From Lewinellaceae bacterium (GTDB lineage Bacteria; Bacteroidota; Bacteroidia; Chitinophagales; Saprospiraceae), in assembly GCA_016710765.1 (NCBI GenBank), contig JADJUJ010000011.1, positions 1 through 64,000 on the forward strand: DNA of 64,000 nucleotides. The letters run 5' to 3'. Of this stretch, positions 48,361-57,265 are shown piece after piece (the stretch's first letter is position 1; the number at the start of each line of letters is the position of its first letter). A program made the position numbers and the translations under genes. The notes beneath the pieces are model-generated. The model was not told the origin of the DNA. It did not search any database and saw only the letters and a list, made by a program, of their open reading frames with translations.

Positions 48361-49410
48361 ATGAAAAAATTTACACTACGCCTACTTATCTTGATTGTTG
48401 CTGTTTTGTCGGTGGTTGCTGCACAAGCGCAGGACATTCACTTTTCGCAGTTCTACATGAGCCCGCTTAACCTCAATCCGGCGATGACGGGGGTTATGAA
48501 TTGCAATCATCGTGTCACGGCCAACTACCGCAATCAATGGTCGTCGATTCTCAAGCAAAATGCTTTTAACACCTATTCTGTTGCTTACGATCAGAAGCTT
48601 CCTGTAGGTCGTTACGATTACTTCGGTTTGGGCGGTACCCTTTGGGGTGACAAAGCCGGTCAGCTGGATTTCTCTACGCTGCAGGCCCGTCTTTCCGGCT
48701 CTTACGCCAAGAAAATGGGTGGCTATCGCCGCAAAGCGCACTACCTGGTAGTGGGTGCTGATGCCGGTGTGAGCCAGCGGAACATCAATCAAGCCAATGC
48801 GCAATGGCCAAGCCAGAACGATAATGGCACCTTCAACTCCACCCTTACGGGAGATGTGATCAATGATCCGAATTTCCTTTACATGGACGTATCTGCCGGT
48901 TTGTTGTGGTTCAGTGTTTTCGACGAGTACAACAACTTTTACTTCGGTGGTGCTTTCAGTCACCTGAACCGCGCCAACGTATCGTTTGACCGCAACAACG
49001 TTAATATCCCGCTGTACAGCAAATTCACTTTCCATGCTGGTGGTGAATTTACAGTCGGCCAGAAAGTAAGCATGTTGCCAGGTGTGGTAACGTTCTTCCA
49101 GGGCCCATCTTTCCAGGTGAATGCCGGTAACTCCTTCAAGTTCCTGTTGGGCAACAGCCGCCGTTACAACCAGGCTTTCCAGTTGGGTTTGTGGGCGCGT
49201 ATTGCCAACAAGAAAGACCAGGGCAAGCTGATGGATGCTATGATTGTGAGCACCCGCTTCGACTATGAGCAGTTTACCATTGGTTTCAGCTACGATATCA
49301 ACACCTCGAGCCTGTCTCGTGCCACCAACGGCAACGGTTCGTTCGAGTTTTCTTTGCTGTACAAGATTTGCGGACCGGAAAAACGCGGCGTTTATTGCCC
49401 GAATTTCTAG
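48361..49410 (+). CDS. PorP/SprF-family type IX secretion outer membrane protein
   Basis: 349 residues, intact. Signal peptide MKKFTLRLLILIVAVLSVVA, then the family start QDIHFSQFYMSPLNLNPAMTG and repeated beta-strand pattern (YRNQWSSI, YDYFGLGGTLWGDKAGQLDF, YFGGAFSHLNRANVSF, FTIGFSYDINTSSL), ending CGPEKRGVYCPNF. It is a membrane-beta-barrel partner of the T9SS. SprF pairs with SprB in gliding species; PorP with PorK/L/M/N. The partners are not here, so this is an orphan PorP/SprF copy, which is common in Saprospiraceae. Confidence 0.92.
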   Translation: MKKFTLRLLILIVAVLSVVAAQAQDIHFSQFYMSPLNLNPAMTGVMNCNHRVTANYRNQWSSILKQNAFNTYSVAYDQKLPVGRYDYFGLGGTLWGDKAGQLDFSTLQARLSGSYAKKMGGYRRKAHYLVVGADAGVSQRNINQANAQWPSQNDNGTFNSTLTGDVINDPNFLYMDVSAGLLWFSVFDEYNNFYFGGAFSHLNRANVSFDRNNVNIPLYSKFTFHAGGEFTVGQKVSMLPGVVTFFQGPSFQVNAGNSFKFLLGNSRRYNQAFQLGLWARIANKKDQGKLMDAMIVSTRFDYEQFTIGFSYDINTSSLSRATNGNGSFEFSLLYKICGPEKRGVYCPNF

Positions 49411-49428
49411 AACAGATTTCATCTGATA

Positions 49429-49471
49429 GAAAAAGATTTCCGGGCGCTTGTTGCCCTCGGAAATCTTTTTC
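49429..49471 (+). terminator. Terminator after porP/sprF-like gene
   Basis: 13-bp stem (GAAAAAGATTTCC at 49429-49441 with GGAAATCTTTTTC at 49459-49471) with GC-rich loop, followed by ATTTTTG. Confidence 0.85.
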
Positions 49472-49633
49472 ATTTTTGTGAAGTATATAATACAGGGTTT
49501 TGGCCATTTGTTTTGGCTTCTAACCAGTTCATTGCATCATTAGGCCTTGTTTAGGCCCGGGTTAAACTCATCTTTATTTATTGCTGGCAATGGCAACGCC
49601 TCATCGCGAACAGCCGGCTAAATTGACCATACT

Positions 49634-50098
49634 ATGTTTGGGAGCAGTAAGAACAACGACGATTCCAAGAATACCCCCTCCGTTCTATCCACCAGCCTCA
49701 ATGCACTGGCAAAGGGGACCAAGGTGGAAGGGACCGTTCGCTGCGACAGCGATTTAAGGATTGACGGCATCATCAAGGGCAAACTGATCTGTAAAGCCAA
49801 GGTCATCATTGGCCCTACCGGTGCAGTAGAAGGTGAAATTGAATGTCAAAATGCCGTGGTAGAAGGCCGCTTTAACGGCATTCTTCGCGTAGCGGAGCTC
49901 CTTAATGTTCGGGAAACGGCTGAAGTGGATGGTGAAATTTCCACCAACAAGCTGCTGGTGCAAAGTGGCGCCCGTTTTAATGTATCCTGTAAAATGGAAA
50001 TCGGTACCAATGCGAATGGTGCAGTAAAAACACAGGAGGTAAAAACCAGCAATGAAGCCAGTAAAATCGCCGGAGGAAAAACGGAGGTCCGCAATTAA
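49634..50098 (+). CDS. Bactofilin (polymer-forming cytoskeletal protein)
   Basis: 154 residues, intact. Charged disordered start (MFGSSKNNDDSKNTPSVLST), then a bactofilin right-handed beta-helix (about residues 28-125): GTKVEGTVRCDSDLRIDGII, GKLICKAKVIIGPTGAVEGE, ECQNAVVEGRFNGILRVAEL, followed by a short polar tail. Self-assembles without nucleotide at the inner membrane and organises cell-wall machinery. Its last 47 bases overlap the start of the AtpZ-like gene in a different frame, so translation is probably coupled. Confidence 0.93.
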   Translation: MFGSSKNNDDSKNTPSVLSTSLNALAKGTKVEGTVRCDSDLRIDGIIKGKLICKAKVIIGPTGAVEGEIECQNAVVEGRFNGILRVAELLNVRETAEVDGEISTNKLLVQSGARFNVSCKMEIGTNANGAVKTQEVKTSNEASKIAGGKTEVRN

Positions 50099-50285
50099 CG
50101 CCACTGCCCGATACAGCGGTATGGCATTTCAACTGCTTGCGGCATGCCTGATTGGTGTGTTCTTAGGCCGGTGGCTTGATGCTAAAATGCAGTTGGAACG
50201 CCCATTGTTTGCTGTTTTTCTGACCATCTTTTTTATGGTGGCCTCGCTGGTAGTGATTTTCAGACAACTCCTGCGCGACTCATGA
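50052..50285 (+). CDS. AtpZ/AtpI-family protein (putative F-type ATPase assembly)
   Basis: 77 residues. MKPVKSPEEKRRSAINATAR, then two membrane helices: MAFQLLAACLIGVFLGRWLD and PLFAVFLTIFFMVASLVVIF, joined by DAKMQLER. The Gly-x-x-Leu-Asp pattern is typical of AtpZ proteins that precede F1Fo genes. It starts inside the bactofilin gene and overlaps the next gene by 4 bases. Here it is not followed by atpB, so the name rests on sequence type only. Confidence 0.7.
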   Translation: MKPVKSPEEKRRSAINATARYSGMAFQLLAACLIGVFLGRWLDAKMQLERPLFAVFLTIFFMVASLVVIFRQLLRDS

Positions 50286-50680
50286 TCGCCCGTACCTTTT
50301 TTACCAACCTGTTTGTTTTTACACTGCTTTGGGTGCTGGCTCTTGGCGGATTGATGGCGCTTTTTCCTGCTGCGCGTTATTGTTGGACAATGGCGGTTGC
50401 AGCCTCCATACTTTTTCTTGTCATTTGTATCGTGCTTTTTCTGGTGGGCAAAAAACTGATCAGCAGCAGCAACAAACAGGCTTTTACAGGCCTGGTCATG
50501 GTTTCTGTTTTTGGAAAAATGGTGGCCTCCCTGGCCTTTCTGTTTGCTTACCGAAGTTTGATGCAGCCAAAAGACAACTGGTTTGTCGGCCTGTTTCTGA
50601 TGTGCTACCTTGCCTATACTGTTTTTGAAGTGTGGTCGCTGTACCATCTCGCCGTTGGGGAAAAGGCTGAAAAATCATGA
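50282..50680 (+). CDS. Four-helix membrane protein, AtpI-like position
   Basis: 132 residues. Four membrane helices: FFTNLFVFTLLWVLALGGLM, MAVAASILFLVICIVLFLVG, AFTGLVMVSVFGKMVASLAF and GLFLMCYLAYTVFEVW. Short cytoplasmic tail KAEKS. In Bacteroidota a protein of this size and topology commonly lies between atpZ and atpB. I do not see a diagnostic motif. It overlaps both neighbours by 4 bases (ATGA), so all three are coupled. Confidence 0.6.
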   Translation: MIARTFFTNLFVFTLLWVLALGGLMALFPAARYCWTMAVAASILFLVICIVLFLVGKKLISSSNKQAFTGLVMVSVFGKMVASLAFLFAYRSLMQPKDNWFVGLFLMCYLAYTVFEVWSLYHLAVGEKAEKS

Positions 50681-51264
50681 ACCCTGTCCATAATAATCTC
50701 CTCCTCGCTCAACTCTATCCAATGAAACGACCAAAGAAAGGGGAGTTTCCCCCGATGCATGCTGGATATTTGAAGCAGGTTCCGCCCAGGGCGGCAGCCG
50801 GAACGCTACTGAAAAAGACAATGCGTGAAGCGCAGGCACTTTTTGGCAAACTAAATGAAGCGGAGGGCAACTACCGCTATGCACCCGGTAAATGGTCGGT
50901 CAAAGAAATGCTGATGCACATCATCGACAGCGAACGGGTGTTCTCCTATCGGGCCTTGTCGTTTATTCGGGGTGATCGGATTGGCTTGCCAGGCTTCAAC
51001 CAGGATTTTTGGATGGAAGAAGTGGATGTGTCCAATCGCTCGGTACAGGACCTGATGAAGGAATGGAAATTTGTACGCGAAAACACCCTTTACCTGCTCA
51101 AACAATGCAGTGAAGAACAGTCTGTTTTCCCTGGAAAGGCCTCTGGTTTTACGGTAACGCCGCGCGCATTGTTTTTCATCATCATCGGGCATCAGATTCA
51201 CCACATGAAGATCTTTGAGCAACTTTACTTGCCTGGTTTGAACAACGCATCCACCGCTTTGTGA
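50677..51264 (+). CDS. DinB-family protein
   Basis: 195 residues from ATG 50677 (an alternative start at 50722, MKRPKKGEFPPMHAGYLKQV, looks more natural). DinB four-helix bundle with the metal-ligand histidines: WSVKEMLMHIIDSERVFSYR and FFIIIGHQIHHMKIFEQLYL. Family members are metal-dependent bacillithiol- or glutathione-like S-transferases or of unknown role. It begins at ATGA overlap with the upstream membrane protein. Its 3' end overlaps the convergent acyl-CoA synthetase gene by 40 bases, with both C-termini coded there. Confidence 0.82.
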   Translation: MNPVHNNLLLAQLYPMKRPKKGEFPPMHAGYLKQVPPRAAAGTLLKKTMREAQALFGKLNEAEGNYRYAPGKWSVKEMLMHIIDSERVFSYRALSFIRGDRIGLPGFNQDFWMEEVDVSNRSVQDLMKEWKFVRENTLYLLKQCSEEQSVFPGKASGFTVTPRALFFIIIGHQIHHMKIFEQLYLPGLNNASTAL

Positions 51265-52997
51265 TGTTCTGTGGCAATACGCTCCCGCCGCAATTTCAGC
51301 GTGGGTGTCAATAAGCCGTTTTCTGGCGTCCATTCCTCACTCAGGAGATGAAACGACTGTATTTTTTCAACACTACTCAGCAGATTCTGGTTAATTTGCT
51401 CGATTTCCTGGCGGAACAGTTTCTCTACTTTAGGGTTCAAAATCATAAACGCGGGCGCCGTCCAGTGCACGTTTTGTTCCCTGCACCAGGTTTCCAGCCG
51501 ATCAAAATTGGGCACAATCAGTACCCCAACATGTGGCTGGTTGAGTCCACAAACCATGCATTGGCGAACAAAAGGAGAGTGCTGCAATTGCTGCTCTACG
51601 AACCCCGGCGCCACAAATTTCCCGGTACTGGTCTTGAAGATTTCGCTTTTTCTACCGGTTATTTTCAAAAAACGCTTGAATTCAAAGACCCCCATGTCGC
51701 CTGTTCGCAGCCATCCATCTGGGGTGAATTTCGCAGCCGTTTCATCCGGGCGGTTCCAGTAGCCTTGCATTACATTAGGGCCCTTTACTTCAATTTCTCC
51801 TTCCCCTTGTTCGTTGGGTGCTGTAATGCGAACGACTACCCCCGGCACCGGAATGCCTACGGTTCCGAAATGCACCCCGCCGGGCTCAAACCGGTTGAAG
51901 GAAATGACCGGACTGGTTTCAGTGAGTCCATAACCCTCCCTGACCTCAATACCAGCGGCACAAAACAGTCTTCCCAGTCGGGGTTGCAACGCTGCTGCCC
52001 CAACCACAATTCCCTGCAATCTCCCGCCCAAGGCTTTCCGCCAATAGCGGTATACCAATACATCTGCGGCGAAACGCCTGATGCTGTACCATAGCGGAAT
52101 AGCGCCACCGCCAGCATACGGGTAATGTTCCGCGAGTTGAATAGCCCAATCCAACGTTTTACGTTTTAGCCAGGATGCCTGGTGACGGGTTTCCAACAAA
52201 CGCTCGTAGGAGCGCTCCAGCACACGGGGCACTGCGGTGAAAAAATGCGGTTTAACTTCCTTCAGTGTAGTCGGAAGTTGATCCAGTGCCGCTACAAAAA
52301 ACACAGAAACGCCCGCAGTCAGGTACACATAAACAACCATGCGCTCGAATATATGGCTCATCGGCAGAAAACTCACGGCCGTCAAACTGTTGTCGAGAGG
52401 GGTAATGGCCAAAACGGCCTTTACGTTGCTGACAATATTTTCATGGGTAAGTACCACTCCTTTTGGCACCCCCGTTGTCCCGGAAGTGTATAATATGGTG
52501 GCAATATCCTTTGGCGTGATGCCGATTTCCGGCAAATCTGTTCCATTCTGCTCTGTCAGGAGCTGATGCAGCGATACAGCGCCCTCCAGTGCCTGGAATG
52601 AAAAAAGGCGGGCAGGGCGCAGTTCTGCATCCAGCAGCATCTGCTGCATGTCGGTATTACTGATAAAAAAGGCGTCCAGTGCAGCATCTTTTGCAATGTG
52701 ACGGATTTCGTCGGGCCTTGAGGTGGTATGAATCGGCACAGGGATAACACCGATTTGCTGCAATGCCAGGTCAACGATGATCCATTCCGGACTTCCGCAA
52801 TGAGCCAGGATACCAACACAGTCGTTTTTCCGGAGTCCGCGTTGGTAAAGCGCTGCGGCAAGATGCGCACTGTCGGCTTGGAGTTGCGCGGTTGACCAGT
52901 GGTGCCACCGCCCATTTTGCCGTCCGGACACTGCGATATCCTTTGGATAGCGCTGCATCTGGTAGGGAAGAATGTCGAACAGACGGTGAAAATCCAT
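51225..52997 (-). CDS. Long-chain fatty-acid-CoA ligase-type AMP-dependent synthetase
   Basis: 590 residues from ATG 52997 (MDFHRLFDILPYQMQRYPKD); upstream codons to 53261 overlap lpxH and are not used. AMP-binding core: ATILYTSGTTGVPKGVVLTH (P-loop), EGYGLTETSPVISF, LRTGDMGVFE, RKSEIFKTSTGKFVAPGFVE, TPTLKLRRERI (with the catalytic Lys near the end). Activates a fatty acid with ATP and CoA at the membrane surface. Divergent from lpxH. Only 93 bases separate the two start codons. Confidence 0.92.
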   Translation of the reverse strand: MDFHRLFDILPYQMQRYPKDIAVSGRQNGRWHHWSTAQLQADSAHLAAALYQRGLRKNDCVGILAHCGSPEWIIVDLALQQIGVIPVPIHTTSRPDEIRHIAKDAALDAFFISNTDMQQMLLDAELRPARLFSFQALEGAVSLHQLLTEQNGTDLPEIGITPKDIATILYTSGTTGVPKGVVLTHENIVSNVKAVLAITPLDNSLTAVSFLPMSHIFERMVVYVYLTAGVSVFFVAALDQLPTTLKEVKPHFFTAVPRVLERSYERLLETRHQASWLKRKTLDWAIQLAEHYPYAGGGAIPLWYSIRRFAADVLVYRYWRKALGGRLQGIVVGAAALQPRLGRLFCAAGIEVREGYGLTETSPVISFNRFEPGGVHFGTVGIPVPGVVVRITAPNEQGEGEIEVKGPNVMQGYWNRPDETAAKFTPDGWLRTGDMGVFEFKRFLKITGRKSEIFKTSTGKFVAPGFVEQQLQHSPFVRQCMVCGLNQPHVGVLIVPNFDRLETWCREQNVHWTAPAFMILNPKVEKLFRQEIEQINQNLLSSVEKIQSFHLLSEEWTPENGLLTPTLKLRRERIATEHHKAVDALFKPGK

Positions 52998-53078
52998 GTT
53001 CTGCGTATGCTTTGTCCTGCAATGTAAGTGTTTCGCCGGAAAATCAGTACCCATTATCGAATCAAGAAAATGAAGGAT

Positions 53079-53086
53079 TACCTTTG
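53079..53086 (+). promoter_or_regulatory. TACCTTTG box directly before lpxH-type start
   Basis: Exact TAnnTTTG match ending 4 bases before ATG 53091. If it is a -7 element, the transcript would be nearly leaderless or begin at the ATG. An ATG at 53070 (MKDYLCS) would lie upstream of it. Confidence 0.3.
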
Positions 53087-53090
53087 CAGC

Positions 53091-53867
53091 ATGCAACGCA
53101 AAACTTTTTTTGCTTCTGATTTTCACCTGGGTGTCGATGCTCGTTGCCGCTCCCGGGATCGGGAAAAACAACTGGTCCGCTGGTTGCAGCAATGTGCGCC
53201 GGAAGCGGAGGCCATTTATCTGGTGGGCGATTTGTTCGAATTCTGGTTTGAGTACCGGCATGTGGTACCCAAAGGGTTTACCAGGGTGTTGGGTACACTT
53301 GCCGAATTACGCGACGGTGGCTTGCCCATTTACGCTTTTACAGGCAACCACGACTTGTGGATGTTCGGCTATTTTGAAGCGGAATTGGGCATACCAGTAT
53401 ACAGGACGCCTATTGAGCGGGAAATAGGTGGGAAAAAGTTTTTCATTGGCCATGGTGACGGGCTGGGCCCCAACGATATGGGCTACAAACGCATGAAAAA
53501 AGTATTTACCCATCCGTTTAGCCAGTGGCTGTACCGTTGGTTGCACCCTGATTTGGGTATTCCACTGGCCAACTATTCCAGTAACAAAAGTCGCATGGCT
53601 ACGCCACTGGAAGAGCGCGGTTGGCTGGGTGACGACAAGGAATGGCTGCTGCAATATGCCGAACGGAAATTAGCGCGCGGTACAGAGGCCGATTATTTTA
53701 TTTTTGGGCATCGGCATCTTCCCATCGACTGGCTGTTGAGCAACCAAAGCAGCCGCTACATCAATCTCGGTGAATGGATGTACGCCAATTCCTACGCCGT
53801 TTTTGACGGTACCGACGTCACCATTAATTTTTTTGAACACAGCGGATCGGTGATCCGAAACTACTGA
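53091..53867 (+). CDS. lpxH: UDP-2,3-diacylglucosamine diphosphatase, LpxH type
   Basis: 258 residues from MQRKTFFASDFHLGVDARCR (upstream ATG at 53070 also in frame). Calcineurin-like metallophosphoesterase motifs in order: SDFHLG, YLVGDLFEFWFEYR, FTGNHDLWMFG, FIGHGDG, FGHRHLP. The LpxH-typical EFWFEYR and NHD spacing are present. Hydrolyses UDP-diacylglucosamine to lipid X and UMP in lipid A synthesis at the inner membrane. A TrpF-like gene follows after 8 bases. Confidence 0.9.
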   Translation: MQRKTFFASDFHLGVDARCRSRDREKQLVRWLQQCAPEAEAIYLVGDLFEFWFEYRHVVPKGFTRVLGTLAELRDGGLPIYAFTGNHDLWMFGYFEAELGIPVYRTPIEREIGGKKFFIGHGDGLGPNDMGYKRMKKVFTHPFSQWLYRWLHPDLGIPLANYSSNKSRMATPLEERGWLGDDKEWLLQYAERKLARGTEADYFIFGHRHLPIDWLLSNQSSRYINLGEWMYANSYAVFDGTDVTINFFEHSGSVIRNY

Positions 53868-53875
53868 TCAGGACC

Positions 53876-54487
53876 ATGATTATTCTCGCTTCCCGCATTA
53901 CCAGCCTCACAGATGCGCGCTATTTCGCTGCAAAAAATGTCAGTTATCTGGGTTTTAACCTGGAAAGCAACGCTGAAGGATTTCTGGACCCTATTTACAT
54001 GAAGGCCATCAGAGAATGGGTGGAAGGCCCCCAAATCGTGGGCGCATTTTCCCATACACCGGTGGAGGAAATCCGGGAGGCCGCTATTTTTTACGGCTTG
54101 GATGCGGTGGAACTTTCCGACAAGAATTTATCCGACCTGAGTACAATGGGAGGTATTCCGGTTTTGCTGCGCACTGCCTATACCGGCGATATGGATGCAC
54201 TGGCATCAGTGCTCGAAGCGGCAAACGGGAAGGCTGTATACATCGTGGTAGAAAACCTGTTCTGGAGCAGCATCAGTGCTGCGCAGGCCGACTGGCGGGC
54301 CTTGTGTTCCCGTGCGCCGCTGCTGCTGGATATTGATGTGTCACCAACAGAACTTCCGGCGATGTTGGATGCGCTGCAGCCTGCCGGGCTGAGTTTTTCA
54401 GGCAGCGAAGAGGAAAAAGTAGGCGTGAAGTCCTTTGATGAAATTGACGCCTTGTTTGATGTGTTGGAAACTTTATCTGGCCTTTAG
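53876..54487 (+). CDS. TrpF-like TIM-barrel protein, catalytic residues altered
   Basis: 203 residues, intact. Resembles phosphoribosylanthranilate isomerase: ITSLTDARYFAAKNVSYLGF at the N-terminus, then IVGAFSHTPVEEIREAAIFY GLDAVELSD and, near the end, PAGLSFSGSEEEKVGVKSFD. The catalytic Cys of the usual KICG motif is absent (sequence is ASRI), and the second catalytic Asp position is not obvious (LLLDIDVSP contains candidates). A role in tryptophan synthesis is therefore doubtful. Eight bases after lpxH, so co-transcribed with a lipid A gene. Confidence 0.7.
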   Translation: MIILASRITSLTDARYFAAKNVSYLGFNLESNAEGFLDPIYMKAIREWVEGPQIVGAFSHTPVEEIREAAIFYGLDAVELSDKNLSDLSTMGGIPVLLRTAYTGDMDALASVLEAANGKAVYIVVENLFWSSISAAQADWRALCSRAPLLLDIDVSPTELPAMLDALQPAGLSFSGSEEEKVGVKSFDEIDALFDVLETLSGL

Positions 54488-54554
54488 ACAGTAGTCTTTT
54501 GTCTTTGGATACGAGATCTTAAAATGATATCGCAGCCAAATGCCAAAGCCCAGA

Positions 54555-57158
54555 TTAGCGCGTCACCACAAATTTTTGCTGTGCCCATACCCTGCCTGCT
54601 GTTCGTGCAAATGCAACATAAATGCCTGGTGGCCAACTGTCTACACTGAGGGAAACATGCCCTCGTTGCCCACCACGAAATTCGTTTTGCCACAAAAGTT
54701 TCCCCTGCAGATTACTGATCCAAACCTCCTTTTTGTTTTTCACGGGCAGATCTTCAATCCAGAGTGTAATGCTTGTTTGGGCCAGTGTTGGCTGTAAAAC
54801 AAGGTGAGGCGGCTTTTGGGTTAAAGGGCCCTGGGTGGATACATCTGCGGCCAGTTGCAGGGAATCCAGCGGGAAGGAAAGAATGCTGCGGGCGTGGCTT
54901 CCAGCGAAAAGGGTATGCTGCGCAAAATTGAAGTCCAGATCATAAACTGGCACAATGGGCATACCTGAACCAAGACGTTCCCAATGCTGACCGCTGTTGA
55001 TGGTGCCATAAACGCCGCCATCAGTTGCCACGAAAATGACGGAATCCTGATGGCCTGGAAGGACGATGATATCGTTGATGGCCAGTTGCGGCAGGTCGCC
55101 GGAAATTGCAGTCCAGGTTTGGCCCAGGTCGTCGGAACGGTGTAAAAGTGGCTGGAAGTCGTTGCTTTTATACCCGGTATGCGACACATATACGTGATCT
55201 GGGAAAGTAGGGGAGGCCTTTACGGAGGAAACGTAACGTTCCGGCAAGCCCGCTGTAATGTTTTCCCAGTTGGAAGTGTTGGGGTTGCCCTGCCAAACAT
55301 TGCCATCCGTTGTGCCGACGTACAGCAAGTCGGGGTCCAGCGGGCTTTCATCCAGGGTAGTAATGGTATGGTAACGCGCACCGAAAATATTGCCGTCGGT
55401 CAGGTCGGGACTGATGGGTGCCCATTGGCTGGGGTGTCCAACGCCTTTGTACACCCTGTAGGTGCCAGTGTACATGATACTGGGGTCGTGCCTGCTGAAC
55501 ATGTATTGCATGTCCCAGTTTCTTCGGTCGTCCGGATCAATCCCCTGCGCGCCATCCTCGAAAAAGGATCCGCCATCGGTAGAGCAAACGATGTTACCAT
55601 CCTGCCATTCGTAGTAAATGATGTCGGGGTTGTCGGGGTGAAAGGCGGGCTGGAAGCCGTCGCCGCCATACAGGTGAAGCCAGTCGGTGATGCCGGTGGC
55701 GTTGCCGGCCACAGTACCATTGTCTTGTGCTCCTCCGAAATACCATTCTGGCAGGTGCGGGTTGGCCGCCACGCGGTAGAACTGAGTGGTGGGGATGTAT
55801 TCGGCCTTGTTCCAGTTGGTGCCACCATCATTGCTGCGGTACAAACCGCCATCGGTGGCCAGGAGCATCACATTTTCAGAGATAAAAGCGACATCATGGT
55901 GATCAACGTGGGTGCCGGGGCTCATCTGGGTTACGTTGCTGGCCCAGTTGGCGCCACCGTCGATGCTGCGAACAGTGCGGACGCCGTTGATCCAGATGTC
56001 CTGGTTGTTGAAAGGGTTGATGTGTATTTTACCGAAGTACCAGGCAAAGTTGCTTTGAAAATTACTGTTGACGTTCAGGGGCATCTCTGCCCAATTGACG
56101 CCACCATCAAGGGTGGCGTAAAGGCCATTAAAACTTAAGTTGGTTCCGGCATAAGTAGCCAGTACATGGTTTCCGTTTTGAGGATCAATGGCCAGTCCGA
56201 TCCGGCTATTCTCCTCCATGGGCAGGCCGCCCTCAAGCATGGTCCAGTTGGCGCCGCCATCGGTAGTTTTCCAGATGCGGGCATTGTTGCCCAAAACGAT
56301 GCTTTCCTGGTTGTTGCGAATGCGATCCCAGGCTGCTGCGTACAGGGTGTTAGGATCGTTGGGCGACATGACCATATCGATGATGCCGGTTTCCTGTCCG
56401 ATAAACAGCACTTTTTCCCAGTTTTGCCCGCCATTGGTTGTTTTATACAAGCCGCGGTCGTCGTTCCGTTCGAAAGGAAGACCCATGGTCGCTACAAAAA
56501 TGGTCTGGGCATTTTGTGGGTGCACAATCACTTTTGAAATGATTCGGGTTTCTTGTAAGCCGATATTTTGCCAGGAGTTTCCGCCATTGGTACTTTTCCA
56601 AAGCCCATCGCCAATGAAGGGGTATCCGCTGATGTTGGGATCGCCGGTGCCGGCATAAACGATATTGCTGTTTTGCGGATCGAGTTGGATGTCGCCGATG
56701 GATAGAAAAGGCTGCTCGTCAAATACCGGAAACCAGGAAGCGCCACCGTCGGTGGTTTTCCACAGCCCACCTCCGGAATATCCGATGTAGATGTTATTAG
56801 GATTGTTGGGGTCTACTTTGATGGTATTGATGCGCGCACCGATGTTGGCCGGGCCCTCCACCGTCCAGGGTGCGCTAAAGCCTTTGTTGCCGTTGCGGGA
56901 ATATGCCTTGGTAGGACTGAAGATCGATTCCAGCGCATTTTCATAGGTCGCAACATTGGTCGTATAATCGGGGTATTCCCGCAGGGCATAGAACCACTCC
57001 GCCGGCCAGAGTCCCGGGCTTTTATGCTCTTCTGCCTCCTGGGTCGCATTTGCGGGCCTTTTGCTCCAAATCACAATAGCGATGAATAAAATCACCAGGA
57101 GTGCAAAAAAGAAGATAACACTTACGGGATAAGGTTGTTTTGGTTGACGTTCAAACAT
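54555..57158 (-). CDS. Large Asp-box/BNR beta-propeller protein with T9SS-like tail
   Basis: 867 residues, intact. N-terminal helix PVSVIFFFALLVILFIAIVI acts as a signal anchor. At least nine Asp-box repeats follow, e.g. WKTTDGGASW, WKSTNGGNSW, YKTTNGGQNW, WKTTDGGANW, YATLDGGVNW, VRSIDGGANW, YRSNDGGTNW, LHRSDDLGQTW, the pattern of sortilin/Vps10-like and sialidase-like beta-propellers. The C-terminal about 80 residues (ITLWIEDLPVKNKKEVWISN, LQGKLLWQNEFRGGQ) resemble a T9SS type A sorting domain. Function unknown, probably adhesion or binding. No sialidase catalytic residues seen. Confidence 0.8.
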   Translation of the reverse strand: MFERQPKQPYPVSVIFFFALLVILFIAIVIWSKRPANATQEAEEHKSPGLWPAEWFYALREYPDYTTNVATYENALESIFSPTKAYSRNGNKGFSAPWTVEGPANIGARINTIKVDPNNPNNIYIGYSGGGLWKTTDGGASWFPVFDEQPFLSIGDIQLDPQNSNIVYAGTGDPNISGYPFIGDGLWKSTNGGNSWQNIGLQETRIISKVIVHPQNAQTIFVATMGLPFERNDDRGLYKTTNGGQNWEKVLFIGQETGIIDMVMSPNDPNTLYAAAWDRIRNNQESIVLGNNARIWKTTDGGANWTMLEGGLPMEENSRIGLAIDPQNGNHVLATYAGTNLSFNGLYATLDGGVNWAEMPLNVNSNFQSNFAWYFGKIHINPFNNQDIWINGVRTVRSIDGGANWASNVTQMSPGTHVDHHDVAFISENVMLLATDGGLYRSNDGGTNWNKAEYIPTTQFYRVAANPHLPEWYFGGAQDNGTVAGNATGITDWLHLYGGDGFQPAFHPDNPDIIYYEWQDGNIVCSTDGGSFFEDGAQGIDPDDRRNWDMQYMFSRHDPSIMYTGTYRVYKGVGHPSQWAPISPDLTDGNIFGARYHTITTLDESPLDPDLLYVGTTDGNVWQGNPNTSNWENITAGLPERYVSSVKASPTFPDHVYVSHTGYKSNDFQPLLHRSDDLGQTWTAISGDLPQLAINDIIVLPGHQDSVIFVATDGGVYGTINSGQHWERLGSGMPIVPVYDLDFNFAQHTLFAGSHARSILSFPLDSLQLAADVSTQGPLTQKPPHLVLQPTLAQTSITLWIEDLPVKNKKEVWISNLQGKLLWQNEFRGGQRGHVSLSVDSWPPGIYVAFARTAGRVWAQQKFVVTR

Positions 57159-57265
57159 GGTAACCAGCGGCTAATGATTTGCAAATATAATCGAAGCGGG
57201 GTTGAATTTTCTGTGCCATGGCAAATAATTGCCGTGTCTGAGTCCGCTGTGCTATGTTTGGGCGA

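Noticed and set aside
52998..53261. N-terminal extension of the acyl-CoA synthetase
   Set aside because: It would overlap the lpxH start on the opposite strand, and family members begin near MDFHRLF.
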